Source of the DNA: Alphaproteobacteria bacterium
Lineage (GTDB): Bacteria; Pseudomonadota; Alphaproteobacteria; JANQMY01
Assembly: GCA_028289425.1 (NCBI GenBank)
Contig: JANQPL010000017.1
Location: 62,001-126,000 of the forward strand
Direction: 5' to 3'
Length of the DNA: 64,000 bases
The notes under the pieces were generated by a model. The model was not told the DNA's origin. It was given only the letters and a program-made list of their open reading frames with translations, and made no database searches. The position numbers and the translations under genes were made by a program. This document shows positions 8,633 through 16,612 of this stretch, one piece after another; position 1 is the stretch's first letter; each line of letters begins with the position of its first letter.

Positions 8633-10156
8633 GGCGGATGCCTCAAAAATGCGCTGGTACTCTGCAACATAATTTGGATTGTCAGGGCACATATTCTTTG
8701 CCGTTTCAATCAGGATGCGTGATCGTTCGACATGGCCAGACCGGTGCATGAGCCTGGCGAGCTGAAAATGGCCCTCCCCAAACGATGGTGTGAATTTGAC
8801 AAGAGCCTCGAACGCATTGGTTGCCTCCGCGATACCTGCGTCTCCCTTCGACAGGGCCGCTAACCCCAGTCGATAGACATCGTCGCGATGTTGAACTGTC
8901 CCGTCAAACTCAAACCAATCGGGGCTGACAATTGCTGCCTGTTCTTCGAGATAGGCTTCGAAGACTGGGCCCAATACTCTGATTGCCGCGGCATTTTGGA
9001 TGCCCGGCTCAAATCCCGTAAAGATCTTATTGATATGGCGGCCCATGCATGTCTTGCATTGACCATGAGCGTATTTTTGCGTGAGGATCTCCTCATTGGT
9101 TGTGTGCAGAAAGTCGTCGGCAATGACCGAATCCGGACCGTAGGTTGCGCAGCAGAGGGACACGGAACCGTCGAAGTTAATCGTGGTTCTTCGTTCACGA
9201 AATTGGCAATCGCTTGTCGGTCCAGCTGCCTGCGCATACAGGGAAAGTGTTTCGTCGACGCCGATGACGAGGTTGTCAAGCAAATCCTCCTCGACTGCCC
9301 CGGGTGTGCCATCTAATACATCAATGACTTTTTCCACAGGCATGATTGTTGCGAGAACAGGGGCAAACAAAAAACCAAGTTCGTCGCACAACGATCGGAT
9401 GGCCAAAAAATCGTCTGGGAAATTTGATCTGTAAACGTGAAATCCAACCTGGACGATCATCTCAGACTCGTATCTGTCCATGAACTCACGTAGCCGATAC
9501 ATGTTGGCCTTAACGGCGTTTATGTTTCCGAGCCGGTGCGTCATCCCATAGGTCTGGTTCCGTGATCCGGAAAGAGAGATTCGGAAATAGTCCGGCGATT
9601 CTCGGACCACATTCTTAAGGTCAGGAAACACATTTAGATTGCTTGATATCCCAACGACGAATTGCCGTTCTTTTGCCAGTCTCACCAGTTCCGACAGATT
9701 CCTGTGCAAACCGGGCTCTCCCCAATTGTACAGATCGACGGCGAGACGGGCACCGTGTGGCTGATCACTTCGAATCTTGGCTAGTGTTTCCTTAAATTTG
9801 GTCACAGTCATCACGCCTTTGGGCATGAGCTGCGCCATGTTTCCAACCGCGCAGGATGGGCATTTCAGATTGCAACTGCCGACAACGTCTACAAAGTAGT
9901 AGTGGTCCGACACGTGAATTTTGTTTAGTGCATGAGTTAGTTCACGTTGTTTCGCGAGATCGATGGCCGGCAAAGCGCTGTCGTGCGCTTTGCGCCGGTT
10001 CGCTTGACGCAGTAATTCTCGAATCCGCCCTAGTTCGACCGTCAGCTTTTCGTTCTGTTGGAGAGCCTCCCTCAAACGTTGTTCATCCGTCTCATCTCGT
10101 TGTCTCGGTTTCGCAGGCGCGAAGGATCGAACCGGCGGATCTTGTTCAGGCTTCAT
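8600..10156 (-). CDS. Radical SAM protein with SPASM-like cysteines and C-terminal TPR-like region
   Basis: A 518-residue protein. Residues 20-55 are a likely coiled coil. The radical SAM cluster motif CNLKCPSC (Cys 95, 99, 102, spacing CxxxCxxC) binds a 4Fe-4S cluster, and DLYNWGEPGLH corresponds to the GGE-type SAM-binding strand. Near residue 310 a second cysteine group appears (DCQFRERRTTINFDGSVSLC, then GQCKTCMG), as in SPASM auxiliary-cluster enzymes. The last 90 residues are helical, TPR-like (GEGHFQLARLMHRSGHVERS). It overlaps the downstream end of the WbuC-type cupin gene by 11 bases and forms a two-gene minus-strand unit with it. Radical sugar dehydration, epimerisation or another difficult C-H step on a glycan precursor is plausible. 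The exact reaction is unknown. Confidence 0.8.
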   Translation of the reverse strand: MKPEQDPPVRSFAPAKPRQRDETDEQRLREALQQNEKLTVELGRIRELLRQANRRKAHDSALPAIDLAKQRELTHALNKIHVSDHYYFVDVVGSCNLKCPSCAVGNMAQLMPKGVMTVTKFKETLAKIRSDQPHGARLAVDLYNWGEPGLHRNLSELVRLAKERQFVVGISSNLNVFPDLKNVVRESPDYFRISLSGSRNQTYGMTHRLGNINAVKANMYRLREFMDRYESEMIVQVGFHVYRSNFPDDFLAIRSLCDELGFLFAPVLATIMPVEKVIDVLDGTPGAVEEDLLDNLVIGVDETLSLYAQAAGPTSDCQFRERRTTINFDGSVSLCCATYGPDSVIADDFLHTTNEEILTQKYAHGQCKTCMGRHINKIFTGFEPGIQNAAAIRVLGPVFEAYLEEQAAIVSPDWFEFDGTVQHRDDVYRLGLAALSKGDAGIAEATNAFEALVKFTPSFGEGHFQLARLMHRSGHVERSRILIETAKNMCPDNPNYVAEYQRIFEASASDLMPTESRR

Positions 10157-10688
10157 CGATCAATCCATCTATGTAGGCCCGCCCCTTGCCCAATTCGTCG
10201 GCCGCCGGCGCCCATGCGGCATCTTGTGAGTCATGCTTCTGGAAGGGGCCTTTCGTGCTTTCCACAAAAACAAGAAGTTCAGAGATCACTTTAAGACTGT
10301 GAAATTGGCCGACGGGCATGCGGTAGAAAAATGGATCCTGCGACCCAAACGGGCACATCTCGAAACTGTTTTGCAGTTGGCCTTTGTCATCGAAGAGCAA
10401 GATGAGCGCGCGCCCTTCTAGGACAAGAAACGATTCGGTTTTTTTGAGGTGTCGGTGTGGCGCCACATATGTATCCCGATGGGAAACGATCAGCATGTCA
10501 TGCTGCGCGCTCTCCGGAGACGGGTGCGCGCAAAGCCGTGCACGTTTTTTGTCGTTTGAACGCGCCGATTGCTTCAGGCAGTCAATTGCTTCCGAACCGA
10601 CGGCTACAAGCGGGCGCCTGGTGTAGAAAATGCCGGGAGCCGCCTCTTCCATTTCATCGGGGAGGACTGTGTTCTGCTGATGCTTCAC
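10146..10688 (-). CDS. WbuC-family cupin metalloprotein
   Basis: A 180-residue cupin. The two cupin boxes are visible: HRDTYVAPHRHLKKTESFLVLEG supplies metal-binding His and Glu near residues 71-85, and FYRMPVGQFHSLKV supplies the late His. This matches the WbuC family of small metal-binding proteins that recur in O-antigen and capsule clusters and whose reaction is not established. It is the first gene of a minus-strand pair with the radical SAM gene (11-base overlap) and diverges from the epimerase at 10847 across about 158 bases that must hold both promoters. Roles in sugar isomerisation or oxidation are possible. The family assignment is fairly firm, the function is not. Confidence 0.78.
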   Translation of the reverse strand: MKHQQNTVLPDEMEEAAPGIFYTRRPLVAVGSEAIDCLKQSARSNDKKRARLCAHPSPESAQHDMLIVSHRDTYVAPHRHLKKTESFLVLEGRALILLFDDKGQLQNSFEMCPFGSQDPFFYRMPVGQFHSLKVISELLVFVESTKGPFQKHDSQDAAWAPAADELGKGRAYIDGLIDEA

Positions 10689-10846
10689 AACCCAACTGTT
10701 CCAATTCCGTAATTGTGGAAGGGGTGCAACTTGCTTGACTCAATCTAAGACTCTTCCTACCAGGTTTTTGACATTGATGCGCGGTATATGTGAACCGGGC
10801 TCTCTTGCGGGCGGTGCATCTACAACGAACTTCAGGCCGGAAGTGT

Positions 10847-11854
10847 ATGAGCGCAGACAAATGCGAAATCGATTTGGTGACCGGCGGTGCGGGCTTTATC
10901 GGGAGCCATCTGGTTGATCGCCTCCTCTCTTTGGGGCGAAGGGTTCGCGTCATCGACAATTTTTCCAACGGGTCACTGCGAAACCTTGAACACCACGCGG
11001 GCAATCACGCACTCGAAGTCGCAAAGTTTGACATTCGTGAACAAGAAGGCCTGGAAGCCTATTTTGCAGACGTCGGGCGCGTATTTCACTTGGCAGCGCT
11101 TGCAGACATTGTTCCCTCAATCACGAATCCGACGGACTACTTTCGGGCCAACGTGGACGGCACCTTTCATGTGGTTCAAGCTGCGGTGAAGGCACAAGTC
11201 GAGCGGTTCGTCTATTCGGCTTCGTCCAGCTGCTACGGAATTCCCGACAGTTACCCCACGCCAGAATCCGCTGAAATCCGCCCTCAATATCCTTATGCTC
11301 TGACAAAGTATCTGGGCGAACAGTTGGTGCTTCATTGGGCACATGTCTACAAATTGCCGGCCATATCCTTGCGGTTCTTCAATGTGTTCGGACCGCGCGC
11401 CCGCACAGGCGGTACGTATGGCGCTGTATTTGGTGTGTTCCTCGCCCAGCATATTCGTGGCGAACCGCTAACGATTGTCGGAGATGGCACCCAAACCCGT
11501 GATTTCACTTTTGTTGACGATGTGGTGGATGCGATCCTGACCGCAGCAGAGGCGCGGCAAGTGGGCGCGGTCTACAATGTTGGTAGCGGCGGGCACTATA
11601 GTGTGAATGAGCTCGTCCGACTGATCGGTGCTGAAAAGACGGTTGGAATTCCGAAGCGACCAGGGGAACCGGACTGCACCTTTGCTGACGTGAGCAAGAT
11701 CCAGCGTGAACTTGGATGGTCGGCAAATACTCCGTTTGAAGATGGAGTTAAAATCATGATGAAGAACATCGACTACTGGAAAGACGCACCCTTGTGGACA
11801 CCTGAGCGAATCACCGAGGCGACCAAAGACTGGTTCGCACTTCTGAGCGACTAG
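10847..11854 (+). CDS. NAD-dependent epimerase/dehydratase (extended SDR)
   Basis: A 335-residue enzyme using ATG 10847, which is preceded by ggaag; the track start at 10790 adds 19 residues without family character. The N-terminus gives the NAD-binding TGGAGFIGSHLVDRLL, then VRVIDNFSNG, DIREQEGLEAYF and FHLAALADI. The catalytic set is SASSSCYG with YALTK (YxxxK). Later VGDGTQTRDFTFVDDVV and YNVGSG match nucleotide-sugar epimerases of the GalE/UDP-glucuronate 4-epimerase type. It acts on NDP-sugars in the cytoplasm, most likely a C4 epimerisation. It sits alone between the cupin/radical SAM pair and the HldE-like operon, with 365 bases to the next gene. Confidence 0.87.
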   Translation: MSADKCEIDLVTGGAGFIGSHLVDRLLSLGRRVRVIDNFSNGSLRNLEHHAGNHALEVAKFDIREQEGLEAYFADVGRVFHLAALADIVPSITNPTDYFRANVDGTFHVVQAAVKAQVERFVYSASSSCYGIPDSYPTPESAEIRPQYPYALTKYLGEQLVLHWAHVYKLPAISLRFFNVFGPRARTGGTYGAVFGVFLAQHIRGEPLTIVGDGTQTRDFTFVDDVVDAILTAAEARQVGAVYNVGSGGHYSVNELVRLIGAEKTVGIPKRPGEPDCTFADVSKIQRELGWSANTPFEDGVKIMMKNIDYWKDAPLWTPERITEATKDWFALLSD

Positions 11855-12219
11855 GTTTCAGTGTTCACCCGTTTGGATTGTTTTCATAAGTCGCAGAACA
11901 TTATGCGGAATATTCATTCCGTGCATTGATGAAAAATCGCCTGTAGTTGCGACCCGAATCCCTCTAAACTAGAATTGAGTGATTCGAAGCGAGTTCGGGT
12001 TGTCTTTACTCGTCAGATACAAGCAGATGTTGATTTTTTGTTCGACGGTTCGGAATTGTGATGGGCCACCAAGTAGGACCGGACGTGACGGGTGAGAAGA
12101 TCAAGCACTTTGCCCAAAAGGTTGATCTGCAGACGAACATTGTGTGGTTGGCTGGAACAGAGCAGTCACGTGTAACAGGCAGATGGGCAGTTAGCACTGT
12201 CGATTGAGGGGTTGTATTG
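11855..12219 (+). other. Intergenic stretch with a short ORF candidate and a hairpin
   Basis: A 365-base gap before the nucleotidyltransferase-kinase gene. A perfect six-base inverted repeat, cggaat (11906-11911) and attccg (11916-11921), lies 50 bases after the epimerase stop; it has no T-tract, so it is a weak terminator at best. From 12058 (GTG) or 12061 (ATG) an open frame of about 48 codons runs to 12207 and contains GPDVTGEKIKHFA and NIVWLAGTEQ. This faintly recalls the donor-site region of GT4 glycosyltransferases and could be a gene remnant, but similarity is too weak to name. The promoter of the following operon is expected here. Confidence 0.35.
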
Positions 12220-13815
12220 ATGTTACGCGAGACAAGCGCAATGCGGCAGACGCTTGAGGCGTCTGAGGGGCATGCGCGGGGTGGCTCGAAAATCGTCACC
12301 CTTGAAGAGCTTGCGGCCATCGCCAATCGTTTGCGCACGGAGAACAGGCAGATTGTGTTGTGCCATGGTTGTTTTGACCTGGTACATGTTGGACACTTGA
12401 GGCATTTCAAAGCGGCACGTGATCATGGAGACGCTCTGGTTGTCACCATCACTGCCGATAATTTCGTCAACAAAGGCCCCGACAGACCCGTCTTTTCCGA
12501 TTTGCTGAGAAGTGAATTTCTTGCGAGCTTAGAGATGGTCGACTATGTCGCTGTCGTCCATGAGCCGAGTGCAAGACCGGCAATCGAAGCTGTCCGGCCG
12601 GCTTTTTATGCCAAAGGAAGCGAGTATTCGCAGGCCGACGACGATATCACTGGCAAAATCGTTCACGAAAAGGATTTGGTGGAGAAATTCGGGGGCACAC
12701 TGATCTTCACCGATGACATAACTTATAGTTCTTCAAATCTGCTCAACAAGCACTTTGCGGTGCGGAATCCGGCTGCGCGGGACTATCTAGAACAGAAGCG
12801 TGGATCAAATTTCGAGGATCTGCTGACCCATTTCTTGGACAGAATTGCGGATATGAAGGTCCTCCTCGTCGGCGAAACGATCATTGATCGTTACGTCTAT
12901 GTGGCGCCAATGGGGAAAGCCTCCAAAGAAAACATTATTGCGACGCTTCATCAGGATGAAGAGGCTTTTGCGGGGGGCGCTGTTGCCGCGGCCAACCACT
13001 TGGCAGCAATCTGTCCAAACGTGGAATTGGTGACCTCATTGGGCGATGCCAATTGCGGCGAAAACTACGAGCAATTGGTGCGGGACCAACTGCATGATGC
13101 GGTGGTTCCCACATTCCTTTACAAAACGGATGCGCCCACTGTCGAAAAGACCCGGTTCGTGGAACCGACTCATGTGCGCAAACTGTTTGAAGTATATCGC
13201 ATGGATGACAGCCGCTTGGAGCAAGCTCAGCAGGCTGAACTGCACACCCTGCTGTCAGAAAGATTTAGTGACGTTGACCTAGTCGTCGCGTGTGATTTTG
13301 GGCACGGACTGATCTCAAAGCAAACTGCAGATTTGCTTGGAAAAGAGAGCCCATTCCTCGCCATAAACGTCCAGTCCAACGCGGGTAATATCGGATATAA
13401 TCTAGTCCCGAAATATCACCGTGCGGACTTTTTGTGTATTGACGCCATGGAAGCGAGATTGGCCGCCCGTGAAAAACACGCCGATGTGCCCACACTTGTC
13501 GAACAACACTTGCCGAGCATTATTGATTGCGACCGTTTCATCGTGACTCACGGCAAGTCAGGGTGCTTCACTTCCTCTGAAGATCGTCCCGAAGCATCAC
13601 ACATTCCCGCCTTCAGCGACACGGCAATCGACACGGTTGGGGCGGGGGACGCGTTTTTTGTAATGGCATCTTCGATGGTAGCAGCCGGTGCAGATTGTCC
13701 CACAGCAGGCTTCCTTGGAAATGTGGCCGGCGCGATCAAAATCGGAATCGTAGGACACCGTCGATACATCAACAGGCTTGAGATCCTTAGAAGCGTGAAG
13801 ACCCTACTCAAATGA
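12220..13815 (+). CDS. Fused nucleotidyltransferase-PfkB kinase, HldE-like with domains in reverse order
   Basis: A 531-residue bifunctional protein from ATG 12220 with gagggg upstream; the track begins one codon earlier at a TTG. Residues 45-175 are a cytidylyltransferase-type domain: VLCHGCFDLVHVGHLRHF carries the HxGH nucleotide-binding motif. Residues 210-530 are a PfkB/ribokinase domain: VLLVGETIIDRYVYV at its start and DTVGAGDAFF near residue 472, holding the catalytic Asp. In E. coli HldE the order is kinase first, nucleotidyltransferase second; here it is inverted. By analogy it would phosphorylate a sugar phosphate at C1 and activate it to a nucleotide sugar. It overlaps the GmhA-like gene by ATGA, supporting a dedicated heptose-like pathway. 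The true sugar is unknown. Confidence 0.85.
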   Translation: MLRETSAMRQTLEASEGHARGGSKIVTLEELAAIANRLRTENRQIVLCHGCFDLVHVGHLRHFKAARDHGDALVVTITADNFVNKGPDRPVFSDLLRSEFLASLEMVDYVAVVHEPSARPAIEAVRPAFYAKGSEYSQADDDITGKIVHEKDLVEKFGGTLIFTDDITYSSSNLLNKHFAVRNPAARDYLEQKRGSNFEDLLTHFLDRIADMKVLLVGETIIDRYVYVAPMGKASKENIIATLHQDEEAFAGGAVAAANHLAAICPNVELVTSLGDANCGENYEQLVRDQLHDAVVPTFLYKTDAPTVEKTRFVEPTHVRKLFEVYRMDDSRLEQAQQAELHTLLSERFSDVDLVVACDFGHGLISKQTADLLGKESPFLAINVQSNAGNIGYNLVPKYHRADFLCIDAMEARLAAREKHADVPTLVEQHLPSIIDCDRFIVTHGKSGCFTSSEDRPEASHIPAFSDTAIDTVGAGDAFFVMASSMVAAGADCPTAGFLGNVAGAIKIGIVGHRRYINRLEILRSVKTLLK

Positions 13816-14444
13816 CCAAAGAGATTTCGCCGGACAGCTTTGCTGGTAGCATTCCCAACGCTTTATATTCGTCGTACGCATCAACGCTGGAGCGTGTCCT
13901 TGTCGGTGCCATCGCGACGAATGGGGCGGGCGAACACTTTTCGATGGAATCCGCCATCCGAGCGATGGGGCACGCCATGCGAGAAGCGCATGATCGAGGC
14001 AATCAACTTTTTTTTGTTGGTAACGGCGGCAGTGCGGGAATCTGTAGTCACATGGCTACGGACTACAGTAAGAATGGCGGCATTCGATCGACTTCGCTAA
14101 ATGACGGCGCAACACTGACCTGTCTCGGTAACGACTATGGCTATGAGCATGTGTTCCAGAAACAAATTGAATGGCACGCGCGTTCGGGTGACATCATCAT
14201 AACCATCAGCAGTTCCGGAATGTCGCAGAACATTTTGAATGCGGCGGACCAGGGCCGGTCAAGCGGCTGCACCGTGTTTACGCTGAGTGGATTTAGTCAG
14301 GATAACCCATTGCGTTCCAAGGGCGACTTAAACGTATATCTCGACAGTACCGAATACGGTTTTGTTGAAGTTGGGCACTTAGCCGTTCTACATGCGGTTC
14401 TGGATATCCAGATGGGTTGGGTGCCGCCTGCAAGGCCCAATTGA
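13812..14444 (+). CDS. SIS-domain sugar-phosphate isomerase, GmhA-like
   Basis: A 210-residue single SIS domain. FFVGNGGSAGICSHMATDYSKNG gives the phosphate-binding GNGGSA loop of phosphoheptose isomerases, and GDIIITISSSGMSQNILNAA gives the SSSG loop near residue 135. The C-terminal EVGHLAVLHAVLD matches the GmhA helix with its conserved Glu and His. GmhA converts sedoheptulose 7-phosphate to D-glycero-D-manno-heptose 7-phosphate. Translation is coupled to the upstream fusion kinase by a four-base ATGA overlap, the arrangement expected for consecutive steps. Substrate could differ from heptose, since relatives act on other ketose phosphates. Confidence 0.84.
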   Translation: MTKEISPDSFAGSIPNALYSSYASTLERVLVGAIATNGAGEHFSMESAIRAMGHAMREAHDRGNQLFFVGNGGSAGICSHMATDYSKNGGIRSTSLNDGATLTCLGNDYGYEHVFQKQIEWHARSGDIIITISSSGMSQNILNAADQGRSSGCTVFTLSGFSQDNPLRSKGDLNVYLDSTEYGFVEVGHLAVLHAVLDIQMGWVPPARPN

Positions 14445-14487
14445 ATCGGATTTACTAACCAGCGAGAATGTGAGGGCTTGAGCATTT

Positions 14488-15504
14488 ATGACATCGGCAA
14501 GACACGTCTTGGTCACCGGTGGTGCCGGTTACGTTGGCAGCTTACTCGTGCCCAGATTGCTCGATCTAGGGCATGCTGTAACAGTATTGGATCTGTTTTT
14601 GTACGGAGCAGATGTATTCGAGGATGTGTCGCAAAATCAAAACCTGGTTCAGGTGAGAGGGGACATTCGTAATCCCCTGGCCGTGAAAACCGCATTGACC
14701 AACTGCGATTCAGTAATCCACCTGGCATGCATTTCAAACGATCCGTCCTATGAGCTTGACCCAGGGCTTGGAAAGTCAATCAACCATGATTGTTTTCGGC
14801 CGCTTGTGCGAGCTGCTAAGGAGGCGGGTGTTGAGCGATTTATCTATGCTTCCTCCTCTAGCGTTTATGGCGTGAAAGACGAGGATGAGGTCACGGAGGA
14901 ACTGCCGCTCGAACCTTTGACCGACTATTCAAAATTCAAGGCGGTCTGCGAAAACGTCCTTGAAGAGGAAAGGGCGCCGGGGTTCGCGGCGTTGACTATT
15001 CGACCTTCCACTGTATGTGGGTACGCGAAGCGTCAACGATTAGACGTTATCGTCAATATACTGACTAATCACGCTGTGATAAACCGCAAGATAAAGGTAT
15101 TCGGAGGCGAACAGCTTCGTCCCAATATCCACATTCATGACATGTGCCGGGTATACGAGAAGGCATTGGAGTGGCCTGCTGACGCAATCGACGGCAAAGT
15201 TTACAATGTGGGCTATGGCAATGCGACTGTCATGGATCTTGCCAAAATGGTGAAGCGCGTTGTTGAAGGCGATAATGAGTTTGGCGGCGAAATAGAGCTT
15301 GAAGTCGTGCCGACGGACGACAACCGCTCATATAAGGTATCGTCAAAGAAGATTGCGGAGGAATTGGATTTCACGCCGGAAAAATCGATCGAAGATGCCG
15401 TTAGAGATTTGTTGAACGCCTTCAAGGAAGGCCGTCTTGCCGACACGATGAATGACAGCCGTTACTTCAATATCCGAACGATGCAAGAATGCCAGCTGAG
15501 GTGA
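14488..15504 (+). CDS. NAD-dependent sugar epimerase/dehydratase (SDR)
   Basis: A 338-residue extended SDR. It opens with HVLVTGGAGYVGSLLVPRLL and VTVLDLFLYG, has VIHLACISNDPSYELDP, the catalytic YASSSSVYG and YSKFK (YxxxK), and a substrate-domain VFGGEQLRPNIHIHDMCR. The SNDPSYE stretch and overall shape resemble the SDR subgroup that also includes the gene at 28291, often found beside heptose and C-methyl sugar genes. It follows the GmhA-like gene by 43 bases in the same operon. Likely reaction is epimerisation, reduction or dehydration of the nucleotide sugar made by the fusion enzyme. Confidence 0.86.
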   Translation: MTSARHVLVTGGAGYVGSLLVPRLLDLGHAVTVLDLFLYGADVFEDVSQNQNLVQVRGDIRNPLAVKTALTNCDSVIHLACISNDPSYELDPGLGKSINHDCFRPLVRAAKEAGVERFIYASSSSVYGVKDEDEVTEELPLEPLTDYSKFKAVCENVLEEERAPGFAALTIRPSTVCGYAKRQRLDVIVNILTNHAVINRKIKVFGGEQLRPNIHIHDMCRVYEKALEWPADAIDGKVYNVGYGNATVMDLAKMVKRVVEGDNEFGGEIELEVVPTDDNRSYKVSSKKIAEELDFTPEKSIEDAVRDLLNAFKEGRLADTMNDSRYFNIRTMQECQLR

Positions 15505-15556
15505 CGCGAACGCATCTACAACGAAGAGCTGCGGGTTCAATGGATTCGACCGAGTC

Positions 15557-16612
15557 ATGAAAGCGCCCGTTGGTATCGGCATCATTGGCGGCGGGATGAT
15601 CGCTCAGATCGCGCATCTACCATTTTATCTTTCGGACGACAGGTGTGACGTCCGGTGTATTGCCGAAGAGCGACCTTCCCTGAAGGCCGTTTTGGCTGAT
15701 TCTGTCGGTCGACAGAAAGTGGTCGAAGACCATGAGGAGTTGTTGTCTGACCCTGAGATATCAGCCGTAATTGTGTCGGCACCACGACCGGCTACGGGAA
15801 GCTTGACGCTCGCGTGTCTCCAGGCCGGAAAGCATGTGCTCGCCGAAAAACCGATGGCTCACACGACAGAGCAAGCAAGGCAATTGGTCGGCGCTGCCAA
15901 GGCCAAAGAGCTTGTTTACGCGGTCGGGTACATGAAGCGATTTGATCCAGGTCTCGAAGCTGCAAGATCGCTGTTCGAAGAATTTGTAGCAGATGGTCGT
16001 CTCGGTCCTCTCCTATCTGCAAGGTTCTACGATTATTCTAAATCCTATGCGGTGCCGCCTCCGCCTCACGCGCGCCCCAAGGAAAGTCGGAAAAAGAGAT
16101 TCAGCTCTTGGCCGACTGCGCCTGCCTGGTTGCCCGAAGAGTTAAGCGACGAATATGCGTGGTTTGTGAACGCAGGAAGCCATGATGTAAATCTCCTGAA
16201 CTGGTTTTTCCCGGAAGGCGTGTCGTTGATATCCGCATTTGGCTCTGGCAAAGGCGTCGTTTCGGCGATGTTCGAAGGGCGCGGATGCCCCATACACCTG
16301 GACGTGACCAAGACCGAGGCGGGCAGATGGCTTGAAGGCGCAGAGTTCCTGTTTGAGCGGGGACGGCTCGCAGTTTCAATTCCATCGCCCATGTCGGTCG
16401 GGGAAGTATCTCGGGTCATTGTGGATGATCTGTCAGGTGAAGGAACCGAAATTACAAAACCAGAAAAGGCGGTTTGGTCATTCGAGGCTCAGGCGCGCGG
16501 ATTTCTCGATGTTTTGACGAATGGAACATCGCCGAGAACAAGCGGCGTCGATGGACTCGCCGATCTCGAACTGATCGAAACAATGTGGAAGGACATTGTG
16601 AGCAAGTCATGA
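15557..16612 (+). CDS. Gfo/Idh/MocA family oxidoreductase
   Basis: A 351-residue NAD(P)-dependent sugar oxidoreductase. VGIGIIGGGMIAQIAHLPF is the dinucleotide-binding loop, and KHVLAEKPMAHTTEQA holds the family EKP signature with its catalytic Lys. The C-terminal alpha/beta substrate domain contains NAGSHDVNLLNWFF, matching the conserved GxHxxD position. Members oxidise or reduce a ring hydroxyl or keto group of nucleotide sugars such as 3-keto intermediates. It overlaps the next gene, a C-methyltransferase, by ATGA. That pairing suggests production or reduction of a keto sugar, because C-methyltransferases of this family need a neighbouring keto group. Confidence 0.87.
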   Translation: MKAPVGIGIIGGGMIAQIAHLPFYLSDDRCDVRCIAEERPSLKAVLADSVGRQKVVEDHEELLSDPEISAVIVSAPRPATGSLTLACLQAGKHVLAEKPMAHTTEQARQLVGAAKAKELVYAVGYMKRFDPGLEAARSLFEEFVADGRLGPLLSARFYDYSKSYAVPPPPHARPKESRKKRFSSWPTAPAWLPEELSDEYAWFVNAGSHDVNLLNWFFPEGVSLISAFGSGKGVVSAMFEGRGCPIHLDVTKTEAGRWLEGAEFLFERGRLAVSIPSPMSVGEVSRVIVDDLSGEGTEITKPEKAVWSFEAQARGFLDVLTNGTSPRTSGVDGLADLELIETMWKDIVSKS

